Shown: positions 57,222 through 64,000 of the stretch, piece by piece | Position numbering within the stretch: the stretch's first letter is position 1 | Layout of the letters: each line of letters begins with the position of its first letter | Assembly (NCBI RefSeq): GCF_023074055.1 | Contig: NZ_JADPKR010000002.1 | Location: forward strand, 124,001 to 188,000 | Length of the DNA: 64,000 nt | Direction: 5' to 3' | Source: Bradyrhizobium sp. 141 | GTDB taxonomy: Bacteria > Pseudomonadota > Alphaproteobacteria > Rhizobiales > Xanthobacteraceae | Program-made: the position numbers and the translations under genes | Notes under the pieces: generated by a model | Told to the model about the DNA's origin: nothing | What the model saw: the letters and a program-made list of their open reading frames with translations, nothing else | Database searches by the model: none

Positions 57222-57294
57222 CGTCGTCCCGGACAAGCGTCAGCGCAGATCCGGGACGACAGTGGTGATTGCGGCGCGCTTGTCCGGGATGACG
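57222..57294. repeat. Family D-type inverted repeat, short variant
   Basis: GTCGTCCCGGACAAGCG with GCGCAGATCCGGGACGAC, and a distal CGCGCTTGTCCGGGATGAC, form overlapping dyads between mepA and modA. Confidence 0.75.
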
Positions 57295-57467
57295 AACCAG
57301 GTTTGACCTAGCGGCCCGGCCTGCTATCTTCGCCAGCAGCGATATCCCTGCCGGCCGTAAGCCGCAGCCGGGCCCCGTGGAACAGCGCTTCCGCCCGTCG
57401 CGACCTGACCCGCCAACGCCAGATCTGCGCGTGCTTCCTGCGCGCGAGCTCGCACGGAGCGCTCCTC

Positions 57468-58253
57468 ATGATTCGTATTGCCGGACTTGTCGCCGCCTTC
57501 GTCGCCCTCGCAAACGCGAGCCTTTCGCCCGCGGCCGCCGAGGACAAGACCATCACCGTGTTCGCCGCGGCGTCGATGAAGAACGCGCTCGACGAGGTCG
57601 ACGCGGCCTACACCGCCAGGACCGGCGTCAAGTTCTCGGTCAGCTATGCCGCAAGCTCGGTGCTGGCGAGGCAGATCGAGCAGGGCGCGCCGGCAGACGT
57701 GTTCGTCTCGGCCGACACCGACTGGATGGACTACGCGACAGCCAAGAAGACCATCAACGAGCCTTCCAGGGTCAATCTGCTCGGCAACAGCATCGTGCTG
57801 ATCGCGCCGAAGGACTCGGAGATCAACAACGTGACCATCGCGCAAGGCTTCGACCTCGCCAAGCTCGCCGGCGACGGCAAGATCGCCACCGGCGACGTCA
57901 AGTCGGTGCCAGCGGGCAAGTATGCCAAGGCGGCCCTCGAAAAGCTCGGGGCGTGGCAGGCCGCCGAGCCGAAATTCGCCATGGCCGAGAGCGTGCGCGC
58001 GGCGCTGACGCTGGTGGCGCGCGGCGAGGCCAAGCTCGGCATCGTCTACGCCACCGACGCCAAGGTCGAGCCCGGCGTCAAGATCGTCGGCACCTTCCCG
58101 GCGGATTCGCATCCCGCGATCATCTATCCCGTCGCCGCGACCACGACCGCGAAGGGCGAGACCATGGACTATCTCGCATTCCTGCGCTCCTCGGCCGCCA
58201 AGACCATTTTGGAAAAATACGGCTTCAGGTTCCTGATCAGCCCCACGACGTGA
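57468..58253 (+). CDS. modA: Molybdate ABC transporter substrate-binding protein
   Basis: 261 residues with a signal peptide (GLVAAFVALANASLSPAAAE). The mature protein opens TITVFAAASMKNALDEVDAA, the ModA ligand segment, and includes SYAASSVLARQIEQGAPADV and the IYPVAATTTAKG C-terminal pattern. It binds molybdate (and tungstate) in the periplasm for the ModBC transporter encoded next. Confidence 0.96.
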   Translation: MIRIAGLVAAFVALANASLSPAAAEDKTITVFAAASMKNALDEVDAAYTARTGVKFSVSYAASSVLARQIEQGAPADVFVSADTDWMDYATAKKTINEPSRVNLLGNSIVLIAPKDSEINNVTIAQGFDLAKLAGDGKIATGDVKSVPAGKYAKAALEKLGAWQAAEPKFAMAESVRAALTLVARGEAKLGIVYATDAKVEPGVKIVGTFPADSHPAIIYPVAATTTAKGETMDYLAFLRSSAAKTILEKYGFRFLISPTT

Positions 58254-58266
58254 TATCTCCGGCTTG

Positions 58267-58962
58267 ATGTCCGAGATTTCTCCCGCCGAATGGACCGCGA
58301 TCCTGCTCTCGCTCAGGGTCGCGATCATCGCAACGCTGGTGGCGACGCCATTCGGCATCGCGCTGGCGTGGCTGCTGGCGCGGCGTGATTTCTGGGGCAA
58401 GTCGCTGCTCGACGCCATCGTGCATCTGCCGCTGGTGCTGCCGCCTGTCGTCACCGGCTATCTGCTGTTGTTGACGTTCGGCCGCCGCGGCCTCGTCGGC
58501 GGCTTCCTCGCCGACCATCTCGGCATCGTGTTCTCGTTCCGCTGGACCGGCGCGGCGCTCGCCTGCGGCGTGATGTCGTTTCCGCTGCTGGTGCGGCCGA
58601 TGCGGCTGTCGATCGAGGCGATCGACCGCCGGCTCGAGCAGGCCGCCGAGACGCTCGGCGCCGCGCCCTGGAAAGTGTTCTTCACGGTGACGCTGCCGCT
58701 GGCGCTGCCCGGCGTGCTCGCCGGCATGGTGCTCGGCTTTGCCAAGGCGATCGGCGAGTTCGGCGCCACCATCACCTTCGTCTCCAACATTCCCGGCGAG
58801 ACCCAGACGATTTCGTCCGCGATCTACTCGCTGATCCAGACGCCGGACGGCGACGCCGCCGCGGGCCGGCTGGTGATCGTCTCGATCGTGCTCGCATTGG
58901 GCGCCCTGATCGCGGCCGAATGGTTCGCCCGCCGCGCCACCGCGCGATTGCACGGGAACTGA
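58267..58962 (+). CDS. modB: Molybdate ABC transporter permease
   Basis: 231 residues with about five transmembrane helices and the ABC permease coupling motif in ETLGAAPWKVFFTVTLPLAL (EAA loop). ATG 58267 follows a TTG one codon upstream; either could start. It lies 13 bp after modA and 2 bp before modC, which fits one operon. Confidence 0.95.
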   Translation: MSEISPAEWTAILLSLRVAIIATLVATPFGIALAWLLARRDFWGKSLLDAIVHLPLVLPPVVTGYLLLLTFGRRGLVGGFLADHLGIVFSFRWTGAALACGVMSFPLLVRPMRLSIEAIDRRLEQAAETLGAAPWKVFFTVTLPLALPGVLAGMVLGFAKAIGEFGATITFVSNIPGETQTISSAIYSLIQTPDGDAAAGRLVIVSIVLALGALIAAEWFARRATARLHGN

Positions 58963-58964
58963 TC

Positions 58965-59627
58965 ATGCTGCAGGTCGACATCGAAAAGCAGCTCGGCGAG
59001 TTCTCGCTGTCCGCGACCTTCACCGGCGAGGGCCGCGTCATCGGCCTGTTCGGCGCCTCCGGCGCCGGCAAGACCTCGCTGGTGAATATGATCGCAGGGC
59101 TGCTGCGGCCCGACCGCGGCACCATCGTGATCGACGGCGAAACCGTCGACGACACCGCCGCCGGCCTCCACGTCCCGACCTGGCGCCGCCGCATCGGCTA
59201 TGTATTTCAGGACGCGCGGCTGTTCCCGCATCTCGACGTCGCGCAGAATCTCGACTACGGCCGGCAGATGAACCGCCTCGCGCCCGATCCTGCCCAGCAC
59301 AAGCGCGTCATCGACCTGCTCGACATCGGCGCCCTGCAGGGTCGCCGGCCCGGAAAGCTCTCCGGCGGCGAGCGCCAGCGTGTCGCGCTCGGTCGCGCGC
59401 TGCTGTCGAAACCGCGCCTCTTGCTGCTTGACGAGCCGCTCGGCGCGCTCGACGAAGGCCGCAAGCTCGAGATCCTGCCCTATCTGGTGCGGCTGCGCGA
59501 CGAGGCCAATGTGCCGATGGTCTATGTCAGCCACGACGCCGCCGAGCTGCGCCAGCTCGCGACGCAGATCGTGATGCTGAAGCAGGGTCGGGTGACGAGC
59601 TTTGGCGGGGTGAAGGTGCTGGCGTAG
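58965..59627 (+). CDS. modC: Molybdate ABC transporter ATP-binding protein, short form
   Basis: 220 residues. Walker A GLFGASGAGKTSLVN, signature KLSGGERQRVALGRALL and Walker B LLLLDEPLGALD, then the H-loop His in MVYVSHDAAE, are intact. E. coli ModC is about 350 residues because of a C-terminal TOBE/Mop molybdate-binding domain; this protein ends soon after the ATPase domain (QGRVTSFGGVKVLA), so it lacks that sensor. The ATG follows the modB stop by 2 bp. Confidence 0.95.
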   Translation: MLQVDIEKQLGEFSLSATFTGEGRVIGLFGASGAGKTSLVNMIAGLLRPDRGTIVIDGETVDDTAAGLHVPTWRRRIGYVFQDARLFPHLDVAQNLDYGRQMNRLAPDPAQHKRVIDLLDIGALQGRRPGKLSGGERQRVALGRALLSKPRLLLLDEPLGALDEGRKLEILPYLVRLRDEANVPMVYVSHDAAELRQLATQIVMLKQGRVTSFGGVKVLA

Positions 59628-59657
59628 CAACTCCGTCGTCGTCCTTGCGATGGCTTT

Positions 59658-59785
59658 CGTAGGGTGGGCAAAGGCGCCCTTGCGCCGTGCCCACCAACTC
59701 TCTCGATCGCAAAAAATGCGTGGGCACGCTTCCGCCGTCGCTCTTCGAGCTATGGCGGACAAGTCGCTTTGCCCACCCTACGGCA
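59658..59785. repeat. Family A inverted-repeat element, copy 4
   Basis: CGTAGGGTGGGCAAAGGCG and GCTTTGCCCACCCTACG are outer arms; GCCGTGCCCACCAA and CGTGGGCACGC are inner arms, with about 30 bp of extra sequence in the distal half. It sits between convergent modC and the antiporter gene. Confidence 0.85.
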
Positions 59786-59788
59786 GCG

Positions 59789-61582
59789 TCAAACCCCCGC
59801 CACCGACGTCCACACATCGGCGAGCTTGCGCCGCAGCGCCTGCGCGCGGGTCAGCGGCGCGGGCGTCTCGTCCTCTTCGGGCAGGCGCAGGCCGACGACG
59901 CTGACGCGGCCGCCGGAGATGGAGCGCGCGACCAGCACGATCTCGTCCAGCGCGAGCTCGGCGCCCTCCTTCGGCGCGCGGTCGAGATGGACGTCGAAAT
60001 AATCGGCGAGCGTGAGCTTGCTCTCATCGTCGCTCACCTTCACGCCGTAGATCTCGGCGAGCTCGGCGAGCGTGTGCTCGGCGGAGACCATGAAGTCGCC
60101 GAGTAGATGCGGATCCGGCGCCGAGCTCGGCTGCATGTCGACGAAGAAGCGGTCGAGCGACTCGGCCTTTTCCGGCGGCGCCAGCAGATAGATGTAGTCG
60201 CCGGGCGCGATCGGATCGGCCTCCGTCGGCGTCAAAATGTTCTCGTTGCGGATCACCAGCGTCGGCTTGGACCAGGATGGGATCAGGCCGCGGCGGAAAT
60301 ACAGGCTCTTGGGCCGCACCGGATAGCCGACCAACTGCTGTTCGAGCTGGCCGGGCAGATCCAGCTCGACGCGGCGCGGGCCGCGCTCGGCGCGCGGTAG
60401 CGCCACGTGCAGCTTGCGCGCGGCCGGGGCCAGGGTCCACCCCTGCAACAGCAGCGAGATGATGACGACGACGAAGGCGACGTCGAAATAGAGATAGGCC
60501 TTGGACAGGCCGACCAGCATCGGGATCGAGGCCAGGAAGATCGCGACGGCGCCGCGCAAGCCGGTCCAGGCGATGAAGATCTTCTCGCGCCAGTTGAAGC
60601 GGAACGGCGCCAGGCACGCGAATACCGCGATCGGCCGCGCGACCAGCATCAGCACGAAGGCGACCCCGACCGCCGGCAGCACGCTGGCGCCGAGCCTACT
60701 CGGCGAGACCAGCAGGCCGAGCAGCACGAACATCACGATTTGCGCCAGCCAGGTCGCGGCATCGAGGAAGGCCACGACCGAGTTATGCGCGCGCGTCGGC
60801 CGGTTGCCGATGATGATGCCGGCGAGATAGACCGCGAGGAAGCCGGAGGCGTGCATCATCTGCGAGCCGCCGAAGATCACCAGCGCGGCCGTGGTCACGA
60901 AAGGCGCATGCAGGCCCTGCGGCAGCGCCACCTTGTTGAGCGCGATGACGACGAGGCGGCCGCCGATGACGCCGACGATGGCGCCCAGCACCGCCTCCTG
61001 GATAAACTCGACCAGCACATGGCCGGGCGAGCTCGAGCCGACCGAGATGTACTCGACCAGCATCAGGGTGAGAAAGATCGCGAACGGGTCGTTGGTGCCG
61101 GATTCCGCCTCCAGCGTCGCGCCGACGCGCGGGCGCACGCGCAGGCCCTGGGTGTGCACCAGCAGGAACACGGCCGCCGCATCGGTCGAGGCCACCACGG
61201 CGCCGACCAGCAACGACTCCGTCCAGTTGAGGTCGAGCGCATATTTGGCGAACGGCGCCGTGATCAGCGCGGTCAGGAGCACGCCGATTGTCGCCAGCAC
61301 CACGGAGGGCGCCAGCACGGTGCGGATGCTGGCAAAGCGCGTCCTGAGGCCGCCGTCGAACAGGATCAGGGCCAGCGCCACCGAGCCGACCAGATAGGTG
61401 GTGCGGACGTCGTCGAACTGGAGCTGGCCGGGACCGGAATCGCCAGCGAGCATGCCCACCGCAAGGAAGACCAGCAGCAAGGGCGCGCCGAAGCGCAGCG
61501 CAAGCAGGCTCGACAGGATGCCGGCCATGACGAGCACGGCGCCGAGCAATATGGCGAGGCTGACGGAGTCGAGAGAGGCCAT
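59789..61582 (-). CDS. Potassium/proton antiporter (NhaP2/CvrA type, CPA1)
   Basis: 597 residues. An N-terminal Na+/H+ exchanger domain with about 12 helices (LFDGGLRTRF, VGAVVASTDAAAVFLLV with the functional Asp, LEAESGTNDPFAIFLTLMLVE) is followed by a TrkA-C domain (about 410-495, RNENILTPTEADPIAPGDYI) and a CorC/HlyC-like domain (about 505-580). This is the layout of NhaP2/CvrA K+/H+ antiporters. It is divergent from an MscS channel gene 206 bp away. Confidence 0.93.
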   Translation of the reverse strand: MASLDSVSLAILLGAVLVMAGILSSLLALRFGAPLLLVFLAVGMLAGDSGPGQLQFDDVRTTYLVGSVALALILFDGGLRTRFASIRTVLAPSVVLATIGVLLTALITAPFAKYALDLNWTESLLVGAVVASTDAAAVFLLVHTQGLRVRPRVGATLEAESGTNDPFAIFLTLMLVEYISVGSSSPGHVLVEFIQEAVLGAIVGVIGGRLVVIALNKVALPQGLHAPFVTTAALVIFGGSQMMHASGFLAVYLAGIIIGNRPTRAHNSVVAFLDAATWLAQIVMFVLLGLLVSPSRLGASVLPAVGVAFVLMLVARPIAVFACLAPFRFNWREKIFIAWTGLRGAVAIFLASIPMLVGLSKAYLYFDVAFVVVIISLLLQGWTLAPAARKLHVALPRAERGPRRVELDLPGQLEQQLVGYPVRPKSLYFRRGLIPSWSKPTLVIRNENILTPTEADPIAPGDYIYLLAPPEKAESLDRFFVDMQPSSAPDPHLLGDFMVSAEHTLAELAEIYGVKVSDDESKLTLADYFDVHLDRAPKEGAELALDEIVLVARSISGGRVSVVGLRLPEEDETPAPLTRAQALRRKLADVWTSVAGV

Positions 61583-61788
61583 CCACCTTCCGGGTCAAAA
61601 CAGCTGGAATGGCATCCTTATCGTCGGGGGACTCGCGCGCCAACCCATTTTCGTTCCTCGCGGCAATCTGCCCGTATTATACGGCCTTAACGTACATCAC
61701 ATGCCGGTGTATCGATGGTTCGGCCGCGCCCTTTGTGGGATTCTGCGGCTCCCTCGAATCAATTCCTCCCCGCTTGCCGACGAGACCG

Positions 61789-63105
61789 ATGGACATGGAC
61801 CTCAAGGACTTCATGGAGTTCGTGCAGACCACCGCGCGCAGCGTCGGGGCGGAAATCTCCTCGCCCTGGTTCTACCTGCAGTTCGGCCTCATTCTGGCCG
61901 CGGCCGGCATCGCCTATGCCGCGGAGACCGCCGTCCGCAGCCGGATCGACATGACCTCGCTGGCGATGCGCTGGCCGCTGCCGCTCCGGCACTTCGCCCG
62001 GGTGATGGTCTCCAGCGCCTCGACGGCGGTGTTCACCTTGCTCGTGATCATCTCCCGCGTGGTGATGTACCACGCGACCTGGCCGAGCCGCTCCTATCTC
62101 CTGATGGTCGCCGCCAAGCTCGGACTGGCCTGGCTCGCGATCCGGCTCGTGACCTCGGTGCTGCGCAATGCCTTCATCGTCAAGCTGGTGTCGATCACGG
62201 CGTGGTTTCTCGCAGCGCTCTCGATCCTCGGCCAGCTCGATACGACGGTCGACCTGCTCGATTCCTACGCGATCGTGCTCGGCGGCCTCAGGCTGACGCC
62301 ACTGCTGGTGCTCAAGGCCGGTGCGCTCCTCCTCATCGCGCTGTGGGCGACCAACATCGCGAGCAATTTCGCCGAGAGCCGGATCAACGCGACCACCGAC
62401 CTGACGCCATCGGTGCAGGTGCTGCTGGTCAAGATCATCCGCATCGGGCTGCTTGCGGTCGCGATCGTGATCGCGCTCGGCGCGGTCGGCATCGATCTTT
62501 CGGCGCTCGCGGTGTTCTCCGGCGCGGTCGGCGTCGGCATCGGTATCGGTCTGCAGAAGATCGTCGCCAACTTCATCTCGGGCATCATCCTGCTCGCCGA
62601 CAAGTCGGTGAAGCCCGGCGACCTTGTCACCATCGGCGACAATACCGGCCGCATCAGCGCGATGAAGACGCGTTATATTTCCGTCGCCGCCGGCGACGGC
62701 CGCGAGTTCCTGGTGCCGAACGAGGATCTGGTGACGCAAAAGGTCGTCAACTGGACCTATACCGACAAGAACACGCTGGTGAAAATCGCCTTCGGCACCA
62801 ATTACGACGCCGATCCCCGCCTGGTCTGCACGCTCGCCGCGGAGACCGCCGCCGCCCATCCGCGCGCGCAGAAGGGCAAGCCGCCGACCTGTATCCTGAC
62901 CGAGTTCGCCGAAGCCGGGATGAAATTCTCGCTGACCTTCTGGATCGCCGACCCTGATGGCATGGACAAGGTCAAGAGCGACGTGATGCTGGGGCTGTGG
63001 GACGCCTTCAAGCACGAGGGCATCCGGGTTCCCTATCCCGTCCGCGAAATCCGCATCCGCGGCGGCGCGCTGCCGGTGGAAACCACCGTAGAAGTCCCGA
63101 ATTAG
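61789..63105 (+). CDS. Mechanosensitive ion channel, MscS family
   Basis: 438 residues from ATG 61789 (or 61795). Several N-terminal helices lead to the MscS pore helix and hinge GVGIGIGLQKIVANFISGII and the beta domain LADKSVKPGDLVTIGDNTG, then NEDLVTQKVVNWTY and the C-terminal alpha/beta vestibule. It opens under membrane tension to release solutes after osmotic downshock. The frame is open to 61609, but that part has no helix features. Confidence 0.92.
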   Translation: MDMDLKDFMEFVQTTARSVGAEISSPWFYLQFGLILAAAGIAYAAETAVRSRIDMTSLAMRWPLPLRHFARVMVSSASTAVFTLLVIISRVVMYHATWPSRSYLLMVAAKLGLAWLAIRLVTSVLRNAFIVKLVSITAWFLAALSILGQLDTTVDLLDSYAIVLGGLRLTPLLVLKAGALLLIALWATNIASNFAESRINATTDLTPSVQVLLVKIIRIGLLAVAIVIALGAVGIDLSALAVFSGAVGVGIGIGLQKIVANFISGIILLADKSVKPGDLVTIGDNTGRISAMKTRYISVAAGDGREFLVPNEDLVTQKVVNWTYTDKNTLVKIAFGTNYDADPRLVCTLAAETAAAHPRAQKGKPPTCILTEFAEAGMKFSLTFWIADPDGMDKVKSDVMLGLWDAFKHEGIRVPYPVREIRIRGGALPVETTVEVPN

Positions 63106-63224
63106 GCCCGCTTTCGGGCGCAAAGAGCAGGCCCGGCTTGCATGAAGGCCCGCAATCATTAAATTAGGGCCTGAAATCAAGCCTTTCCGCCGATATTTGG
63201 ACAGCCCCGGAAGACCGCACAAGC

Positions 63225-64000
63225 ATGAGCTACGTCGAAGCCACCGATACCTCGCTGCGCAAGACCGGACAGATCAAGCTGCATGGACCGGCCGCCTTTG
63301 CCGGCATGCGCAAGGCCGGCGCGCTGGTGGCCAAGTGCCTCGACGAGCTCACCGACATCGTCGGGCCGGGCGTGCCGACCTCGCGTATCGACGAGTTCGT
63401 CCGCGACTTCGCCTTCAGCAACAACGCCTATCCGGCGACGCTGATGTATCGCGGCTATCGCTATTCGACCTGCACCTCGCTCAACCACGTGGTCTGCCAC
63501 GGCATGCCCGGCGACCGTCCGCTGAAGGAGGGCGACATCGTCAATATCGACGTCACCTTCATCGTCGACGGCTGGTACGGCGATTCCAGCCGGATGTATG
63601 CGATCGGCCCGATCGCCCGCAAGGCCGAGCGGCTGATCGAGGTGACGTATGAAGCGATGATGCGCGGCATCGCCGCGGTGAAGCCCGGCGCCACCACCGG
63701 CGACATCGGCCACGCCATCCAGAGTTTCGTCGAGCCGCAGGCCATGAGCGTGGTGCGCGATTTCTGCGGCCACGGCCTCGGGCGCATGTTCCACGACGAG
63801 CCGAACATCATCCATATCGGCCGCCCCGGCGAAGGCGTGCAGCTCAAGCCCGGCATGTTCTTCACCATCGAGCCGATGATCAATCTCGGCAAGCCGCACG
63901 TGAAGATCCTCTCCGACGGCTGGACCGCGGTGACGCGCGACCGTTCGCTATCGGCGCAGTTCGAGCACTCCGTCGGCGTGACGGCAACGGGCGTAGAGAT
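63225..64000 (+). CDS. map: Methionine aminopeptidase type I, partial
   Basis: A frame of 258 codons from ATG 63225 runs off the right edge, so the C-terminus is missing. It removes the initiator Met. Metal ligands are visible in LKEGDIVNIDVTFIVDGWYG (Asp), SSRMY, CGHGLGRMFHDEPNI (His) and FFTIEPMINLG (Glu), with the final Glu in SAQFEHSVGVT. The N-terminal TGQIKLHGPAAFAGMRKAG is typical of the rhizobial form. There is no ribosome site of note. Confidence 0.94.
   Translation, partial: MSYVEATDTSLRKTGQIKLHGPAAFAGMRKAGALVAKCLDELTDIVGPGVPTSRIDEFVRDFAFSNNAYPATLMYRGYRYSTCTSLNHVVCHGMPGDRPLKEGDIVNIDVTFIVDGWYGDSSRMYAIGPIARKAERLIEVTYEAMMRGIAAVKPGATTGDIGHAIQSFVEPQAMSVVRDFCGHGLGRMFHDEPNIIHIGRPGEGVQLKPGMFFTIEPMINLGKPHVKILSDGWTAVTRDRSLSAQFEHSVGVTATGVE

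Noticed and set aside
57300..57467. Molybdate riboswitch or ModE box upstream of modA
   Set aside because: I found no ATCGCTATATA-type dyad or conserved riboswitch pattern in this gap.
13165..59785. CRISPR array made of the recurrent repeats
   Set aside because: Copies are tens of kilobases apart, palindromic and without regular spacers; no cas gene is present. The TPR-CHAT protein is not next to a gRAMP effector.
61609..61788. N-terminal extension of the MscS channel to 61609
   Set aside because: The added 60 residues contain no clear helix and are not typical of the family; ATG 61789 fits better.
63106..63119. GCCCG-CTTT-CGGGC hairpin as terminator of the MscS gene
   Set aside because: The stem is only 5 bp with no T-run; evidence is too weak to call.

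Overview
The window is GC-rich chromosomal DNA from an alphaproteobacterium of the Bradyrhizobium type. The evidence is the gene order of the aa3 oxidase cluster, the pckA / ChvI-ChvG / HprK / EIIA-Man / HPr neighbourhood, long GC-driven open frames opposite most real genes, and several families of short inverted-repeat elements between genes. It is mostly core genome: I see no prophage, transposase, CRISPR array, rRNA or tRNA. Species assignment is inference.

Layout. 0.06-2.5 kb: a divergent NarL-type regulator and its likely histidine kinase, then a SnoaL-like protein. 2.6-9.2 kb (minus strand): coxB-ctaD-cyoE-coxF-like-ctaG-coxC-DUF983-SURF1, a complete aa3 cytochrome oxidase operon with assembly factors and GC-rich hairpins between genes. 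9.7-13.2 kb: IalB-like protein, tldD, lepB and a nucleotidyltransferase-like gene. 13.3-16.7 kb: secreted PAN protein, glutamate-cysteine ligase, and a divergent MarR/glutathione S-transferase pair around an 18-bp palindrome. 16.8-23.5 kb: a fatty-acid beta-oxidation operon (NTF2-like, acyl-CoA dehydrogenase, thiolase, FadJ-like fusion) divergent from a PadR regulator with inverted repeats between them. 23.9-27.4 kb: a PodJ-like polar coiled-coil/Sel1 protein. 27.7-32.5 kb: TauE/SafE with a TIGR02186 partner, an MBL-fold hydrolase, a divergent EamA/LysR pair and a small Cys-rich secreted protein. 32.7-36.2 kb: glycogen phosphorylase and a thioesterase. 36.3-46.0 kb: pckA, a secreted TPR-CHAT putative protease, HugZ-like protein, chvI, chvG, hprK, EIIA-Man and HPr. 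46.1-53.3 kb: GT39 glycosyltransferase, lepA, MFS transporter, GNAT and an acyl-CoA dehydrogenase-like flavoprotein. 53.5-64 kb: PAS-GGDEF-EAL protein, mepA, modABC, a K+/H+ antiporter divergent from an MscS channel, and a methionine aminopeptidase cut by the right edge.

Functional themes are aerobic respiration and cytochrome oxidase assembly, central carbon control (PEP carboxykinase, ChvG/ChvI and a PTS without a sugar permease), fatty-acid oxidation, and envelope and osmotic homeostasis. The least ordinary items are the exported TPR-CHAT protein beside the pckA/chvI locus, a terminator and mosaic element separating chvI from chvG, a GGDEF domain with a degenerate motif beside an intact EAL domain, a ModC without its C-terminal molybdate-binding domain, and at least six families of dispersed palindromic elements, some placed between convergent genes.
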